A stretch of DNA of 64,000 nt from CAYOHG01 sp964465125. Its GTDB lineage: Bacteria; Planctomycetota; Phycisphaerae; UBA1845; Fen-1342. Of this stretch, positions 1-9,044 are shown one piece after another. Positions within the stretch are counted from its first letter, which is position 1. Every line of letters starts with the position of its first letter. The notes below the pieces were generated by a model that did not search any database, was not told the DNA's origin, and saw only the letters and a list, made by a program, of their open reading frames with translations. Location: assembly GCA_964465125.1 (NCBI GenBank), contig CAYXIO010000014.1, positions 1 to 64,000 of the forward strand. The letters are read 5' to 3'. The translations under genes and the position numbers were made by a program.

Positions 1-40
1 CGGTCAAAGAATCGTAAACCCGGAAGCGAGGTTGGCGCAT
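1..40 (-). CDS. 5' end of an unidentified gene running off the window
   Basis: An ATG at 40 opens a frame (MRQPRFRVYDSLT) that stays open to the left edge. AAGGAG lies about 11 nt upstream of it, which is long for an SD spacing. Another ATG at 45 is better spaced but stops after 13 codons. The gene would follow the sigma/anti-sigma pair after about 60 nt on the same strand. Only 13 residues are visible, so no function can be given. Confidence 0.35.
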   Translation of the reverse strand, partial: MRQPRFRVYDSLT

Positions 41-102
41 TGCATAGCTTCTCCTTGTTCAGGATGAAACCACACTCGCTCATTCCCAGCACATTGAACT
101 CG

Positions 103-981
103 TCAGCCGGAGGTCAGGCCGTATCCGCGCAGCCAGGCGTCGGTTCGTGCGTCGCGGCTCAACTCCTCGAGCACGCCTCGCAGTTGGGCCTGCACCGAAG
201 GCTCGCCCTGCAATTCCCGCAGCCGGCGGAACGCGACCGAGCGAATCCCCGGCGTCCTGGCCCACTCGCGGCACACCCGCACCTGCTCGTCGAGCGGCAA
301 CCCGGTCAGCACGACCTCGGCCGCCTCCGTCGACTGAAACAGCTCGCTGATGTAGCGATACGCGGCCCGTCGATCGCGCTCGTCCGCCGCCGCAAGCATT
401 TCGCGCGCGTCCTCGCCGCGTCCGCTGCGCAGCGCCAGCTCGAACCGCGGCAGGAAATCGTCCGGACGCTCCAGCGGAGCGTCCCAAAGCACCCGCGGAA
501 CCGCCGGCACGCGATAGCGCGACGCCTCGGGCAGGTCCGGTCCCATCCGCCGACGGACCGGAATCGAGATCACGACCCGCGCCCCGGCGGATTCCCAGCC
601 TCGCGAACCGCCGGCCACCGCACCTGCTTCGGCGGACGGCTCAACCCGTGCAATCGGCTCCACGCGATCGGCGGAGACCAGCGCCGCCCCGCCGGGCCGC
701 GAGAAACCCCAGCCCCACGGCCGCGCCATCGCGAGCAGCATCACCGCCGCCGCGATCCCGACACGCGCCCAGCGGATGCGCCGCACGCGCTTCACATCCG
801 GGCGCTCCAGCGCCTGCCGCGCCAGCGCATCTCGATCCTGAATCGAGACCAGCCGGCTGCGCAACGCTGCGTCTCTCAGCAGATCGGCGGCGAGCTCGGC
901 GCGCTGAGCCTCGCTCAGCTCCCCGTCCGCGAATCGCTCCAGCGCCTCGCCGCGCCAGCCTGACCCGGGCGCCTGACTCAT
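103..981 (-). CDS. Anti-sigma-factor-like single-pass membrane protein
   Basis: A 292-residue protein whose ATG at 981 overlaps the TGA of the upstream ECF sigma gene (ATGA), implying translational coupling. The N-terminal ~60 residues (LERFADGELSEAQRAELA) resemble the short helical start of planctomycete anti-sigma/zf-HC2-type proteins, but the HxxxCxxC zinc motif is absent. One hydrophobic segment (VGIAAAVMLLAMARPWGWGF) is probably the membrane anchor. The ~180-residue remainder is Arg/Glu-rich and unassigned. Role by context: sequestering the co-encoded sigma factor at the membrane. The position and topology support this, but no family hit can be shown from sequence alone. Confidence 0.65.
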   Translation of the reverse strand: MSQAPGSGWRGEALERFADGELSEAQRAELAADLLRDAALRSRLVSIQDRDALARQALERPDVKRVRRIRWARVGIAAAVMLLAMARPWGWGFSRPGGAALVSADRVEPIARVEPSAEAGAVAGGSRGWESAGARVVISIPVRRRMGPDLPEASRYRVPAVPRVLWDAPLERPDDFLPRFELALRSGRGEDAREMLAAADERDRRAAYRYISELFQSTEAAEVVLTGLPLDEQVRVCREWARTPGIRSVAFRRLRELQGEPSVQAQLRGVLEELSRDARTDAWLRGYGLTSG

Positions 982-1487
982 GGCAGTTCTCCCAGCTCCA
1001 CACGCAGCCTGCGCCGCGCCAGGTGCATGCTCGCACGAACCGCTTCGAGCGAGCACCCCAACACCGCGGCGATCGCCTCGTAGCTCAAGTCCTCAACCAG
1101 CCGGAGCACGAGTACGGCCCGCTGCTGCGCCGGCAGGCGCTCCACCGCACGTAACGCCGCCGACACCTGCTCTTGTCCGTCGAGCGAATCGCTCCAGTCC
1201 GTCCGCGTCACCAGGTCCAGTGCCCAGCGGCCCAGACGGGCGGCCCTCCGACGCAGCCTGCGACGCTGGGCGATCCACTGCCGCACGAGCGTCGTGCGCA
1301 GGTATCCGAAATGCTCGACGCGCTCCGGCCGGCGGTCGAGAAGGTGCGCCAGCGTCGCCTGAACGAGATCGTCGGCGTCGTGCGCCGACCCGGTCAGCGC
1401 CCGGGCGACCCGGTGCAGCCGCTGCGACAGCTCGGACCAGTTCGTCGATGGCGAAGATTGCATCTCAGGTCGCATCGCGAGTCGCAT
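978..1487 (-). CDS. ECF-type RNA polymerase sigma factor
   Basis: A 169-residue sigma-70 family protein. Region 2 is seen in RLHRVARALTGSAHDADDLVQ followed by FGYLRTTLVRQWIAQRRR. Region 4 is a typical helix-turn-helix: LPAQQRAVLVLRLVEDLSYEAIAAVLG then SLEAVRASMHLARRRLR. There is no region 1.1 or 3, as expected for ECF (group 4) factors. The ATG at 1487 is preceded by a weak AGGT; in-frame ATGs at 1475 and 1463 are alternatives. It is transcribed with the overlapping anti-sigma-like gene downstream. The target promoters and signal cannot be inferred. Confidence 0.88.
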   Translation of the reverse strand: MRLAMRPEMQSSPSTNWSELSQRLHRVARALTGSAHDADDLVQATLAHLLDRRPERVEHFGYLRTTLVRQWIAQRRRLRRRAARLGRWALDLVTRTDWSDSLDGQEQVSAALRAVERLPAQQRAVLVLRLVEDLSYEAIAAVLGCSLEAVRASMHLARRRLRVELGELP

Positions 1488-1680
1488 TTCATCTACCTGG
1501 ATGCCGCGTGCGTCGCCGCATCAAGTTCCCAGCACCCGTTTCTGAGAAAATCGTACTCCGCCCCGACCCCATTGCCGCGCCAAATCTCGTAACTCCCGCA
1601 GAGCAGGCCGGATAGCGCGGGCGGCCAAGCGGCACCGTCGAGCCCCGCGCTGACGCGCCGAAGCTCGTCTGGCAGCGTCG

Positions 1681-1686
1681 TATAAT
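1681..1686 (+). promoter_or_regulatory. Perfect -10 box (TATAAT) 9 nt before the P-type ATPase start
   Basis: TATAAT ends 9 nt before the ATG at 1696, so the expected transcription start lies only 2-4 nt before the codon. No SD is visible and no good -35 is found at 16-18 nt. This suggests a leaderless or nearly leaderless mRNA. Confidence 0.5.
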
Positions 1687-1695
1687 CCCGCGCTC

Positions 1696-3915
1696 ATGAG
1701 CGAAGCGGCATCGCCAGTCATCACTCAGCTCGACGTCCTGGGCATGCACTGCGCCGGTTGCGTTTCCGCGGTCGAAGGGGCGCTGCGGCGCGTTCCCGGC
1801 GTCACCTCCGCAAGCGTCAACTTGTCGACCGAGCGGGCCACGGTCTCGTCGGCGGCGCCGATCGAACCTGACAGGCTGATCGCCGCCCTGCGCGACGCCG
1901 GCTACGATGGATTGCCGGCAACCGAGGCGACGGACGCGGTCGAGCAGCGCCGCAGGCGACGCGCCGCAGCGCTCGCCGATCAGCGTCGCCGGCTGTTCGC
2001 GGCTCTGCTGCTCGGCCTTCCGGTGATGGCGCTGCACATGTTCGCGCACACAGCGCACCACGTCTGGGTCTGGTGGGCGCAGGGCGCGCTCACCGCGGCC
2101 GCCATCGTCATCGCGGCGGGGCCGATGCTGCTCGGCGCCGCGCGGGCGCTGCGCTCCGGTTCGGGCAACATGGACCTGCTCGTCTCACTCGGAACGCTGG
2201 TGGCCTTCGGCAGCGGCATGGTCGGGCTCACAACGCATGCACCGAACCTGATCCTGTTCGACGCCGCCGCGATGATCGTGATGTTCGTCTCGTTGGGGAA
2301 GTATTTCGAAGCCCAGGCGCGCGGCCAGGCGTCCGCGGCGCTGGAAGCGCTGCTCTCGCGAATCCCGCGCCGCGCCCTGCGTGTTGTCGATGGCCAGGTC
2401 GAAGAGGTCACGATCGACGACGTGCGCGTCGGCGACGTGCTGCGCATCGCGGCCCACAGCACCGTGCCCGTCGACGGTGAAATCGCCGACGGACACGTAA
2501 CCGTAGACGAGTCGATGCTCACCGGCGAACCCCTGCCGGTTGAGCGCGGCGTGGGACAGCGCGTGCTCGGCGGCACTCAGGTCAGCGCAGGTTTGGCCGA
2601 TCTCCGCGCGGTCGCAACGGGCCGCACCTCCGCCGCCGCACGCATCGCCAGGCTCGTTGAAGACGCACAGGCCAAGCGCCCGCCCTGGCAGCGGCTGGCC
2701 GATCGCGCCGCGGCGATTTTCGTCCCCGTAGTGCTGAGCCTGTCGGCCATCACCTTTCTGGGTTGGTGGTTGAGCGGCTCGCGCGACGCGGTCGCCGCCG
2801 TCGAGCGCGCCATCGCCGTGCTCGTCGTCGCGTGCCCCTGCGCCATGGGCCTGGCGATTCCGACCGCCGTGCTGGTGGGAACCACGCGCGCGGCGCAGCG
2901 CGGCATTCTCGTGCGTGATCCGTCGGCGCTCGAAGCGGCCGGCGAGGTCCGCGAGGTGCTGCTCGACAAGACTGGCACCCTCACGCTCGGCCGCCCCACG
3001 CTTTCCGCGGTTGTGCTGCTCGATCATGGGCACGCGACGGTGATTCAGCGCCCGGCCGAGAGCGCCGACGCACGTGCGGCCATTCGGCTGGCGGCGTCGC
3101 TCGAACGCGTCAGTCAGCACCCGCTGGCCACGGCGATGCTCGCCGCGGCCGACGCGATGAAGCTGACCCTCGCCGACCCCCGCCGCTTCCACAGCGAGCC
3201 CGGCGCGGGGCTGCGCGGCGTACTCGAAGGGGAGCCCGTACTGGTCGGAACATCCGCCTGGCTCGCGGCCAACGGCATTCGCGTCGATGGATTGTCAGCG
3301 TCCGCGGACGCGCTCGCCGAGCAGGGCGCCAGCGTCGTTTGGGTTGCGCACCGCGGCACCGCGATCGCGCAGCTTTGCTTCCGCGACCCGCCTCACCCGG
3401 ACAGCGCCGCGGCGCTGACGGAGCTTCATTCGCTCGGGGTGCGCACGCGCATCCTCTCGGGCGACCGCGCCGCCGCGGTCCGCACCCTTGCTGCCGAGCT
3501 GGGCGCGCGCGACTTCGAAGCCGAGTTGCGACCGGACCAGAAGCTCGAACGCGTGCGCGCCGCCCGAGCCGCGCGCCGCGTCGTCGCGATGGTCGGCGAC
3601 GGCGTGAACGACGCGCCCGCCCTGGCCGCCGCCACCGTAGGCATCGCCATCGGTGCCGGCGCGGACGTGGCCCGCGAAAGCGCCGACATCTGCCTGGTCG
3701 GTCACTCGCCCAGGCTGATCCCGGCCGCCATCCGCATCGCCCGCAGCACGACGCGCGTCATGCGGCAGAATCTGTTCTGGGCGTTCGCCTACAACCTGCT
3801 GATGCTGCCGGCCGCGATCTTCAGCCCGATCTCGCCTGGCTGGGCTACCGCCGCCATGATGCTCAGCTCGCTGACGGTGGTCGGCAATTCGCTGCGGCTG
3901 CGGCGAATGGACTGA
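1696..3915 (+). CDS. Heavy-metal translocating P1B-type ATPase (copper-type)
   Basis: A 739-residue ATP-driven metal exporter of the inner membrane. It has one N-terminal HMA domain with the metal site GMHCAGC (residues 16-22), then membrane helices, the actuator domain (MLTGEPLPV), the intramembrane CPC site (C380-P-C382, followed by AMGLAIPTA), the phosphorylated Asp in DKTGT (D424), the SQHPLA motif and the hinge GDGVNDAPALAAA (from G634). CPC together with the GMHCAGC domain is typical of Cu(I)-exporting CopA-type pumps; a Cd/Zn-type pump would carry different membrane-helix residues. The length is normal. It stands alone, convergent with the secreted protease downstream across a hairpin. 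Metal specificity is inferred. Confidence 0.93.
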   Translation: MSEAASPVITQLDVLGMHCAGCVSAVEGALRRVPGVTSASVNLSTERATVSSAAPIEPDRLIAALRDAGYDGLPATEATDAVEQRRRRRAAALADQRRRLFAALLLGLPVMALHMFAHTAHHVWVWWAQGALTAAAIVIAAGPMLLGAARALRSGSGNMDLLVSLGTLVAFGSGMVGLTTHAPNLILFDAAAMIVMFVSLGKYFEAQARGQASAALEALLSRIPRRALRVVDGQVEEVTIDDVRVGDVLRIAAHSTVPVDGEIADGHVTVDESMLTGEPLPVERGVGQRVLGGTQVSAGLADLRAVATGRTSAAARIARLVEDAQAKRPPWQRLADRAAAIFVPVVLSLSAITFLGWWLSGSRDAVAAVERAIAVLVVACPCAMGLAIPTAVLVGTTRAAQRGILVRDPSALEAAGEVREVLLDKTGTLTLGRPTLSAVVLLDHGHATVIQRPAESADARAAIRLAASLERVSQHPLATAMLAAADAMKLTLADPRRFHSEPGAGLRGVLEGEPVLVGTSAWLAANGIRVDGLSASADALAEQGASVVWVAHRGTAIAQLCFRDPPHPDSAAALTELHSLGVRTRILSGDRAAAVRTLAAELGARDFEAELRPDQKLERVRAARAARRVVAMVGDGVNDAPALAAATVGIAIGAGADVARESADICLVGHSPRLIPAAIRIARSTTRVMRQNLFWAFAYNLLMLPAAIFSPISPGWATAAMMLSSLTVVGNSLRLRRMD

Positions 3916-3945
3916 GCCGCGCGCCGCGGCACACGCCGAAAGACG

Positions 3946-3987
3946 CGCGGGCCTGCGCCGCCGTCTCCGGCCAGGCGCAAGCCCGCG
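3946..3987. terminator. Hairpin between convergent genes
   Basis: Two 14-nt arms (3946-3959 and 3974-3987, CGCGGGCCTGCGCC pairing with GGCGCAAGCCCGCG) have a single mismatch and a 14-nt loop. It lies between the convergent ATPase and protease genes. There is no T-tract, so it may act as a bidirectional hairpin terminator or only as an mRNA-end stabiliser. Confidence 0.5.
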
Positions 3988-4013
3988 GTGAGCTCGGCGC
4001 AAGGCGCGACGAG

Positions 4014-6215
4014 CTAGCAACTCGTTCCGAACCGCACGAGCAGCTCGCTGAGGTCGTCGAGGTCGACGTCGCCGTCGCCGTCCAGGTCGCCCTGCTCATA
4101 CGTTGCGCCGCTGGTCGTGCCGAAGGACGACAGCAGCGCCGAAAGATCGAGCAGGTCGATGCTCAGGTCGCCGTTCAGGTCGCCGATGCAGGGCACGCAC
4201 AGAACGCGCTGTACCTTCAGATCGTCGATGGCGGCCTCGACCACCGAGCCCGTGCCCTCGTCGCCGGCAATGAACCTCAGGCGCACCGTCGCGCTGGGCG
4301 CAACCACCTCCGAGAGCACGAGTTCATGGAACCGCCAGCCGCCATCGGTCTCAGGCCCGCTCGGCCCCACGACCTCCACGGGCGCCCACGTCGCACCGTC
4401 ATCGTTGGAGATGTCGACGTACAGGATGTCCGTGTCCGGGGCGCCGCCCAGGTCATTCGAGAACCACCGCCAATAGCTGACGATGGCGTCGGACGCGTCG
4501 CTCAGGTCGTAGACCGCGGAGGTGAGCGTGGTGTGCCCGTTGTCCAGGTCGTACGAACCCACGGATGTGCCGGCGCGGCCGTCCGTCACCCAGCAGGCCA
4601 CACCCGGATCAGGCGTCACGTCGTCGCCGGGTTGCGCCGCCGTCGGCTCCGGGTCCATGCGGGTCCAGAGGCCGGTCGTCGCCGTGTCGCCCGCCGCGCC
4701 GACGGTCCAGCCGCTGTCGGCCTCAAACGTCTCGTCAACCATCACCTCGACCGAGGTCGCGACATTCGCCGCATAGGCGTTCGGCGGAGGCGCGCATCCG
4801 CCGGGGTCGTAGATGCGCCGGCCGTCGGTCGCCATCACGCTCATGTAGAAAGCAACCACGACGCCGCAGTCCGCGCCGGGCAGGCTCGCCTGAAACAGGT
4901 TCGCAGCCAGGTCGCTCATCGGAGTTGTCTGCCAGGCCGCGTCGACGTTGTAGTGCAGTAGCCCGGTGCCGGCGACCGGCCCGACGCCGCCCTGATCCGG
5001 CACCTCGACTCGGTACGTCGCGCCGCTCGCGGGGTGGACCGTGGTGGGAAGACCGTCGGGATAGCTGAACGTCAAGGCCGTCCCCGTGCACACGCCCAGC
5101 GGCGAGGCCAGGGCCGCCTGCAAGCCGGCGTGGTTCGCGCCCGTGCCCTGATTCGCCCCGCCCCCGCTGCTGCATCCCGCGTGCGTGTGAATCCCGATCG
5201 CGTAACCGGTGCTCTCGTTGATGACCGGCGAACCGGAGTTCCCGCCGGTCGTGTCCGTCGCATACTGCACGGTCGTGCCCAGCAGCGCTGAGTACGGACC
5301 CGTATGCGTCTTCTGCACCTGGTTCCAGGTCAGCGAGACCGGCGAACTGACCGTGCCGTAGCCGGTAATGCGGATCTGCTGCCCCTGCACCGCCGGCGGC
5401 GGAACGACCGTGAACGCGTCCTGCTGCGCCTGAAACGGCGTCAGGCCGGTGTTGGAGTTGGGAAAGCACCCGAAGTAGCTCCAGTCGTTCCCGATCCCCC
5501 CGTTGGTGTACTGCATCGAGGCGTTATCGACCGAGTACTGATCCTCGGGCGGCGGATGAACGATCGTTCCGTTCGAGTTCGACAGCGGAACGTTGAATTC
5601 GACCACGTCCAGCGACCCGCCGCTGGCGCAATGGCCCGCGCTGAGCAGGCAGCGATTGCAGTCGGTGATGAGCCAGGCCGTGCAGCCGACCGGAACGGCG
5701 CGTCCGGCCCGCGGATCGTCGGAAAGCTGCCGATCATCGGTCGTTCCGCAGATGCTGCGCGTGCCCCCGGCCTGGTCGAATCCGACGGTCACGCGCGACA
5801 TGCGAACGCGGTTAAGCCCCGTGTTCGGAAACGCGATCAGCTCGAGCTCCACCGTCTCCCCGTTGAGATACGCCGACGTGTTGCGCCACTGCCGCACGTG
5901 CACCGCATTGAGGTACTGCGTGGCGCCGTCCGCCGACGAGCGGATCACGAGGTACGACGCGTCGCCGTTCGCCACGCTGCCGGTCAGGGCCGCCTCGTCG
6001 AATTGCAGCCGCAGCCAGGCGGCGTCCGCGACGCTGACCAGCGCCGAGAAGACGACCTGCGGCGCGTCCGTGGTGTTTTCCACCCAGCCGGAATCGACGT
6101 CGACCGGGAAGATCTCGCTGGGCAGCGGAGCTTGTGACGTCTGGGCCAGCACCAGACCCCCGGATGCAAGAGCGACGGCTGCGCCGGCCCACCAGCGCGC
6201 GAATCGTGTACACAT
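4014..6215 (-). CDS. Secreted trypsin-like serine protease with C-terminal cassette and dockerin-like repeats
   Basis: A 733-residue exported protein with a signal peptide (residues ~1-25) and an SD-like GGTGAG before the ATG. The chymotrypsin-fold triad is visible: His195 (LLSAGHC), Asp244 (GIGNDWS) and Ser327 (TTGGNSGSPV). Residues ~381-490 form a Gly/Pro-rich domain. Residues ~495-665 are a jelly-roll-like module (TFEADSGWTV, YWRWFSNDLG). Residues ~675-733 carry two Ca-binding dockerin-like repeats (GDLNGDLSIDLLDL, GDLDGDGDVDLDDL) and end in FGTSC. Everything after ~381 matches the C-terminus of the metalloprotease at 54230-56992. It probably cleaves extracellular proteins; the dockerin-like end may mediate attachment, but no cohesin is encoded here. 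Confidence 0.85.
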   Translation of the reverse strand: MCTRFARWWAGAAVALASGGLVLAQTSQAPLPSEIFPVDVDSGWVENTTDAPQVVFSALVSVADAAWLRLQFDEAALTGSVANGDASYLVIRSSADGATQYLNAVHVRQWRNTSAYLNGETVELELIAFPNTGLNRVRMSRVTVGFDQAGGTRSICGTTDDRQLSDDPRAGRAVPVGCTAWLITDCNRCLLSAGHCASGGSLDVVEFNVPLSNSNGTIVHPPPEDQYSVDNASMQYTNGGIGNDWSYFGCFPNSNTGLTPFQAQQDAFTVVPPPAVQGQQIRITGYGTVSSPVSLTWNQVQKTHTGPYSALLGTTVQYATDTTGGNSGSPVINESTGYAIGIHTHAGCSSGGGANQGTGANHAGLQAALASPLGVCTGTALTFSYPDGLPTTVHPASGATYRVEVPDQGGVGPVAGTGLLHYNVDAAWQTTPMSDLAANLFQASLPGADCGVVVAFYMSVMATDGRRIYDPGGCAPPPNAYAANVATSVEVMVDETFEADSGWTVGAAGDTATTGLWTRMDPEPTAAQPGDDVTPDPGVACWVTDGRAGTSVGSYDLDNGHTTLTSAVYDLSDASDAIVSYWRWFSNDLGGAPDTDILYVDISNDDGATWAPVEVVGPSGPETDGGWRFHELVLSEVVAPSATVRLRFIAGDEGTGSVVEAAIDDLKVQRVLCVPCIGDLNGDLSIDLLDLSALLSSFGTTSGATYEQGDLDGDGDVDLDDLSELLVRFGTSC

Positions 6216-6426
6216 CTTCTCACCCCAATTCCCAGATTGCCGCGCGCCGGACGGACGGCCCGCGCTCGCTGCGATCGTGCCAGGAGAGGAACGCTGCTCG
6301 CCCAGACTGCTACGGTAGCGAGTGCCGGCGACGCAATCAACGCGCAGTCCTATTCGGACCCCGACTCAGGAGCGGGAAACCCGACGGGTGAACCGCGACG
6401 GGGGAACCGAACGACGTGAACGGCGG

Positions 6427-7731
6427 TCAGGTCGCCGCGGAATGAACCTGCCGCCCCGCGACCCAGGTCTCGCGAATCGCCGCCGGCCCCGAGCACATCA
6501 GGAACTGCGTGAGCAGCGTCTCCGGCGTGGCTCGCTCAAACGCCGCGTGATTCAGGTCGATCGCGAAGAAATCAGCGGCCAGTCCGGCCGCGATTTCGCC
6601 CGCCGACAATCGCAGAGCCGCGGCCCCGTTGCGCGTGCCGCAATTCCACAGCACGGCGGCGAGGTCGCCCTCCGCGCCGGCCAGCACCCCGCGCCGCTGA
6701 TGCCGCAGGCGCTGCACGAACTCCATCCAACGCAGCTCCTCGCAGAAATCCAGCCGCAGATTGCAGTCTGAGCCGATGCACAGCGCATCGGGCCGGCAAA
6801 GGACGCGCGCCAGGTCGGCGATTCCGTCCCCGAGGTTGCCCTCGGTCCCCGGGCAGACGCACACCCGCGCTCCGCGGCTGAGATACTCGTCCATCAGCGC
6901 GCCGTGCGTGTGCGTGGCGTGAATCGCCGTGAAGCGGTCGTCCACCGCGACGTTGTCGAGCAGCCAGCGCATCGGCGGAACGCCGTACGCCGCCTGGCAC
7001 TCCCCCATCTCGCGAATCTGCTCCTCGACGTGCATGTGCATGGGCCAGGACCGCCGGGCGGCTTCGTGCGAAAGCGCGATCAGGTCTTCGGTCGGGACCG
7101 CCCGCACGCTGTGCGGCGCGATTGCGAGCGTCTGGGTGCGCGGATCGAGCCGGCCCGCCAGCCGGTCGAGTTGTTCGAGAAAACCGTCGACGCTGGGCGT
7201 GCTGAATCGCCGCTGGCCGCCTTGCAGCGGCGTGCCGATCGAGCCGGTGCGGTAGTACGACTGGAGCAGCACGAGCCGGATTCCGGCCGCCGACGCGGCC
7301 CGCAGCAGCGCGTCGTCGAGTTCGAAGTCGCAGCGCTGCGGATCGCGGTGATGAAGGTAGTGAAACTCGCCGACGCTGGTGACCCCGGCCGCGAGCATGT
7401 CGCGATAGACGCGTGTGCAGATGGCTTCAAACGACGCGGGATCGAGCCGCTCGACGAGGTCGTACATGTGCTCGCGCCATGACCAGAAGTTGCCCGCGGC
7501 GCCGCCGTATTTCTCCGCCAGCCCGCGCAATCCGCGCTGAAAGGCGTGGCTGTGCACATTGATGAAGCCAGGCAGCAGGGCCCGGCCGGCGAGCCGTTGC
7601 GCGCCGCGCTGCGCCTGATCGAGGGCGGCGATTCGGCCGCTGCGGGCGTCGATGCCGACGCTGATTCCGGAGACGAATCCGCCGCCGGCGTAGGTGAGAT
7701 CGGCCTCGAGCCAGTGGAGCGAAGGGGTCAT
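6427..7731 (-). CDS. hutF: Formimidoylglutamate deiminase (HutF)
   Basis: A 434-residue amidohydrolase-superfamily enzyme that converts N-formimidoyl-L-glutamate to N-formyl-L-glutamate and ammonia in histidine degradation. Metal and active-site motifs are in order: HSHAFQRGLRG (first HxH), HMHVEEQ, IHATHT and GSDCNLRLDFCEELRWME, the last being characteristic of HutF. The length fits the family (about 450). The ATG at 7731 overlaps the stop of the upstream M20 peptidase gene (ATGA), so the two are translationally coupled. No other hut genes (hutH, hutU, hutI, hutG) are in the window; the coupled deacylase may supply the next step. Confidence 0.92.
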   Translation of the reverse strand: MTPSLHWLEADLTYAGGGFVSGISVGIDARSGRIAALDQAQRGAQRLAGRALLPGFINVHSHAFQRGLRGLAEKYGGAAGNFWSWREHMYDLVERLDPASFEAICTRVYRDMLAAGVTSVGEFHYLHHRDPQRCDFELDDALLRAASAAGIRLVLLQSYYRTGSIGTPLQGGQRRFSTPSVDGFLEQLDRLAGRLDPRTQTLAIAPHSVRAVPTEDLIALSHEAARRSWPMHMHVEEQIREMGECQAAYGVPPMRWLLDNVAVDDRFTAIHATHTHGALMDEYLSRGARVCVCPGTEGNLGDGIADLARVLCRPDALCIGSDCNLRLDFCEELRWMEFVQRLRHQRRGVLAGAEGDLAAVLWNCGTRNGAAALRLSAGEIAAGLAADFFAIDLNHAAFERATPETLLTQFLMCSGPAAIRETWVAGRQVHSAAT

Positions 7732-8954
7732 GCGTCGGCGACTCCGCAGAAGCGCATGATGACGGTATCGAGCCTTCGCCCGCCGGCCTCGAATTCGCCC
7801 AGCCCGATCGACTCATTGGCGCGGTGCCCGTACTCCATGTCGCCGGCGCCGAAGAGCACGCAATCGAAGCCCACCGCCGCCAACGGGCCGCCGTCGCTCG
7901 CATACGAGACCCCCAGCGATTCGGCCTGCCCCAACAGATCGCAAAGAATCCGGTTGATGCGCGCCTCAGGCGGACAGAGCATCGGCGGGTTGTCGTTGAT
8001 CACCTCCAGCCGAGCATCGTCCGCCCAAGCTGCTGAAACACCGCCGATCGCAGCCCGAATCTCGTTCAGCGCGGCTTCCGACCGCTGCCCAGGCAGCAGC
8101 CGAACGCCGAAGGCGATCTCGCACGAATCCGGCACGATGTTCAGCGCTCCGCCGCCGGCGATTCGGGCCACGTTCAGGACGGGGAACGGGCACTCGGCGA
8201 ATGCGGCGCTGCTCTCCACCCGCACCGAGCGCCACGCTTCGGCTTGCGCGACGAGTGCTCGAACGATCTCGGCGGCGCGCCCGATCGCGTTCACGCCCAA
8301 CTGCGGATAGCCGCTGTGCGCCGACCTGCCGCGCACCGCGACGCGCGCCTTGAGGTGTCCCTTGTTCATGCGCACGGCGCGAAGCTGAGTCGGCTCGCCG
8401 ATCAGCACGTCGCGCGGCAGCACGGCCAGCGCCGCCGGCGAATCCAGAAGCTGCTGCGCGCCGACGCCGCCGATCTCCTCGTCCGCGGTCAGCAGCAGAG
8501 CCAGCGGCGCCCGCAGCGCGGAGGCTGACGCGGCAACCACCCGGTTCATGGCGAGCGCCACAAACGAGAGCATGTCGACGGTTCCGCGGCCCACCAGCCG
8601 CCCGGCCCGTTCGGTCAGCGTAAACGGATCGCTCTCCCAGCCGGGATCGTCCGCCGGCACGACGTCCAGGTGCCCGCACAGCGTCAGCCCGTCCGCATCG
8701 GCGGACGGGGAGATGCCGCGCCCACGCAGGCGCCCGTCGGCCGAAGACAGCCGATCCAGCGGCCCTTTCCACGCGACCAGGTTCACCTTCTGACCGTCCG
8801 CGTAGTCATGCCGGCGAACGGTGCAGCCGCCCGCTTCGAGGTACTCCGACACAAAATCGGCGATCGGGAGGTTGGAATCGCGCGAGACGGGGGCAAACCG
8901 CATGAGGCGCGCCAGCAATTCACGATCACGGAGACGGTTCGCGGAGTCAGACAT
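7728..8954 (-). CDS. M20-family deacylase/peptidase (ArgE/DapE type)
   Basis: A 408-residue zinc amidohydrolase. Di-metal motifs are visible: LCGHLDVVPADD (His ligand and nearby Asp), GRGTVDMLS (bridging Asp) and TADEEIGGVGA (catalytic Glu pair). A dimerisation 'lid' follows from about residue 170, and the C-terminal His ligand probably lies in GAGDMEYGHRANE. Closest in style are ArgE acetylornithine deacetylases. Because it is coupled to hutF, an N-formylglutamate-hydrolysing role is a reasonable inference. The start at 8954 is chosen because upstream codons lack an SD and a TACGAT box sits exactly 6 nt before this ATG. Confidence 0.85.
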   Translation of the reverse strand: MSDSANRLRDRELLARLMRFAPVSRDSNLPIADFVSEYLEAGGCTVRRHDYADGQKVNLVAWKGPLDRLSSADGRLRGRGISPSADADGLTLCGHLDVVPADDPGWESDPFTLTERAGRLVGRGTVDMLSFVALAMNRVVAASASALRAPLALLLTADEEIGGVGAQQLLDSPAALAVLPRDVLIGEPTQLRAVRMNKGHLKARVAVRGRSAHSGYPQLGVNAIGRAAEIVRALVAQAEAWRSVRVESSAAFAECPFPVLNVARIAGGGALNIVPDSCEIAFGVRLLPGQRSEAALNEIRAAIGGVSAAWADDARLEVINDNPPMLCPPEARINRILCDLLGQAESLGVSYASDGGPLAAVGFDCVLFGAGDMEYGHRANESIGLGEFEAGGRRLDTVIMRFCGVADA

Positions 8955-8960
8955 GAGCGA

Positions 8961-8966
8961 ATCGTA
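8961..8966 (-). promoter_or_regulatory. -10-like hexamer (TACGAT) 6 nt before the M20 start
   Basis: TACGAT reads on the minus strand with its last base at 8961. A 6-nt gap separates it from the ATG at 8954, so transcription would begin at or next to the initiator A. No SD is present. It is one of several similar arrangements in this window. Confidence 0.4.
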
Positions 8967-9044
8967 CTCGCGGCTCCGAATCCCGCCAGCGACCCCCGTC
9001 CTCCGCCGCGCCTCCCAAGCAAACAAACCGTTCGAAAGGCGCCG

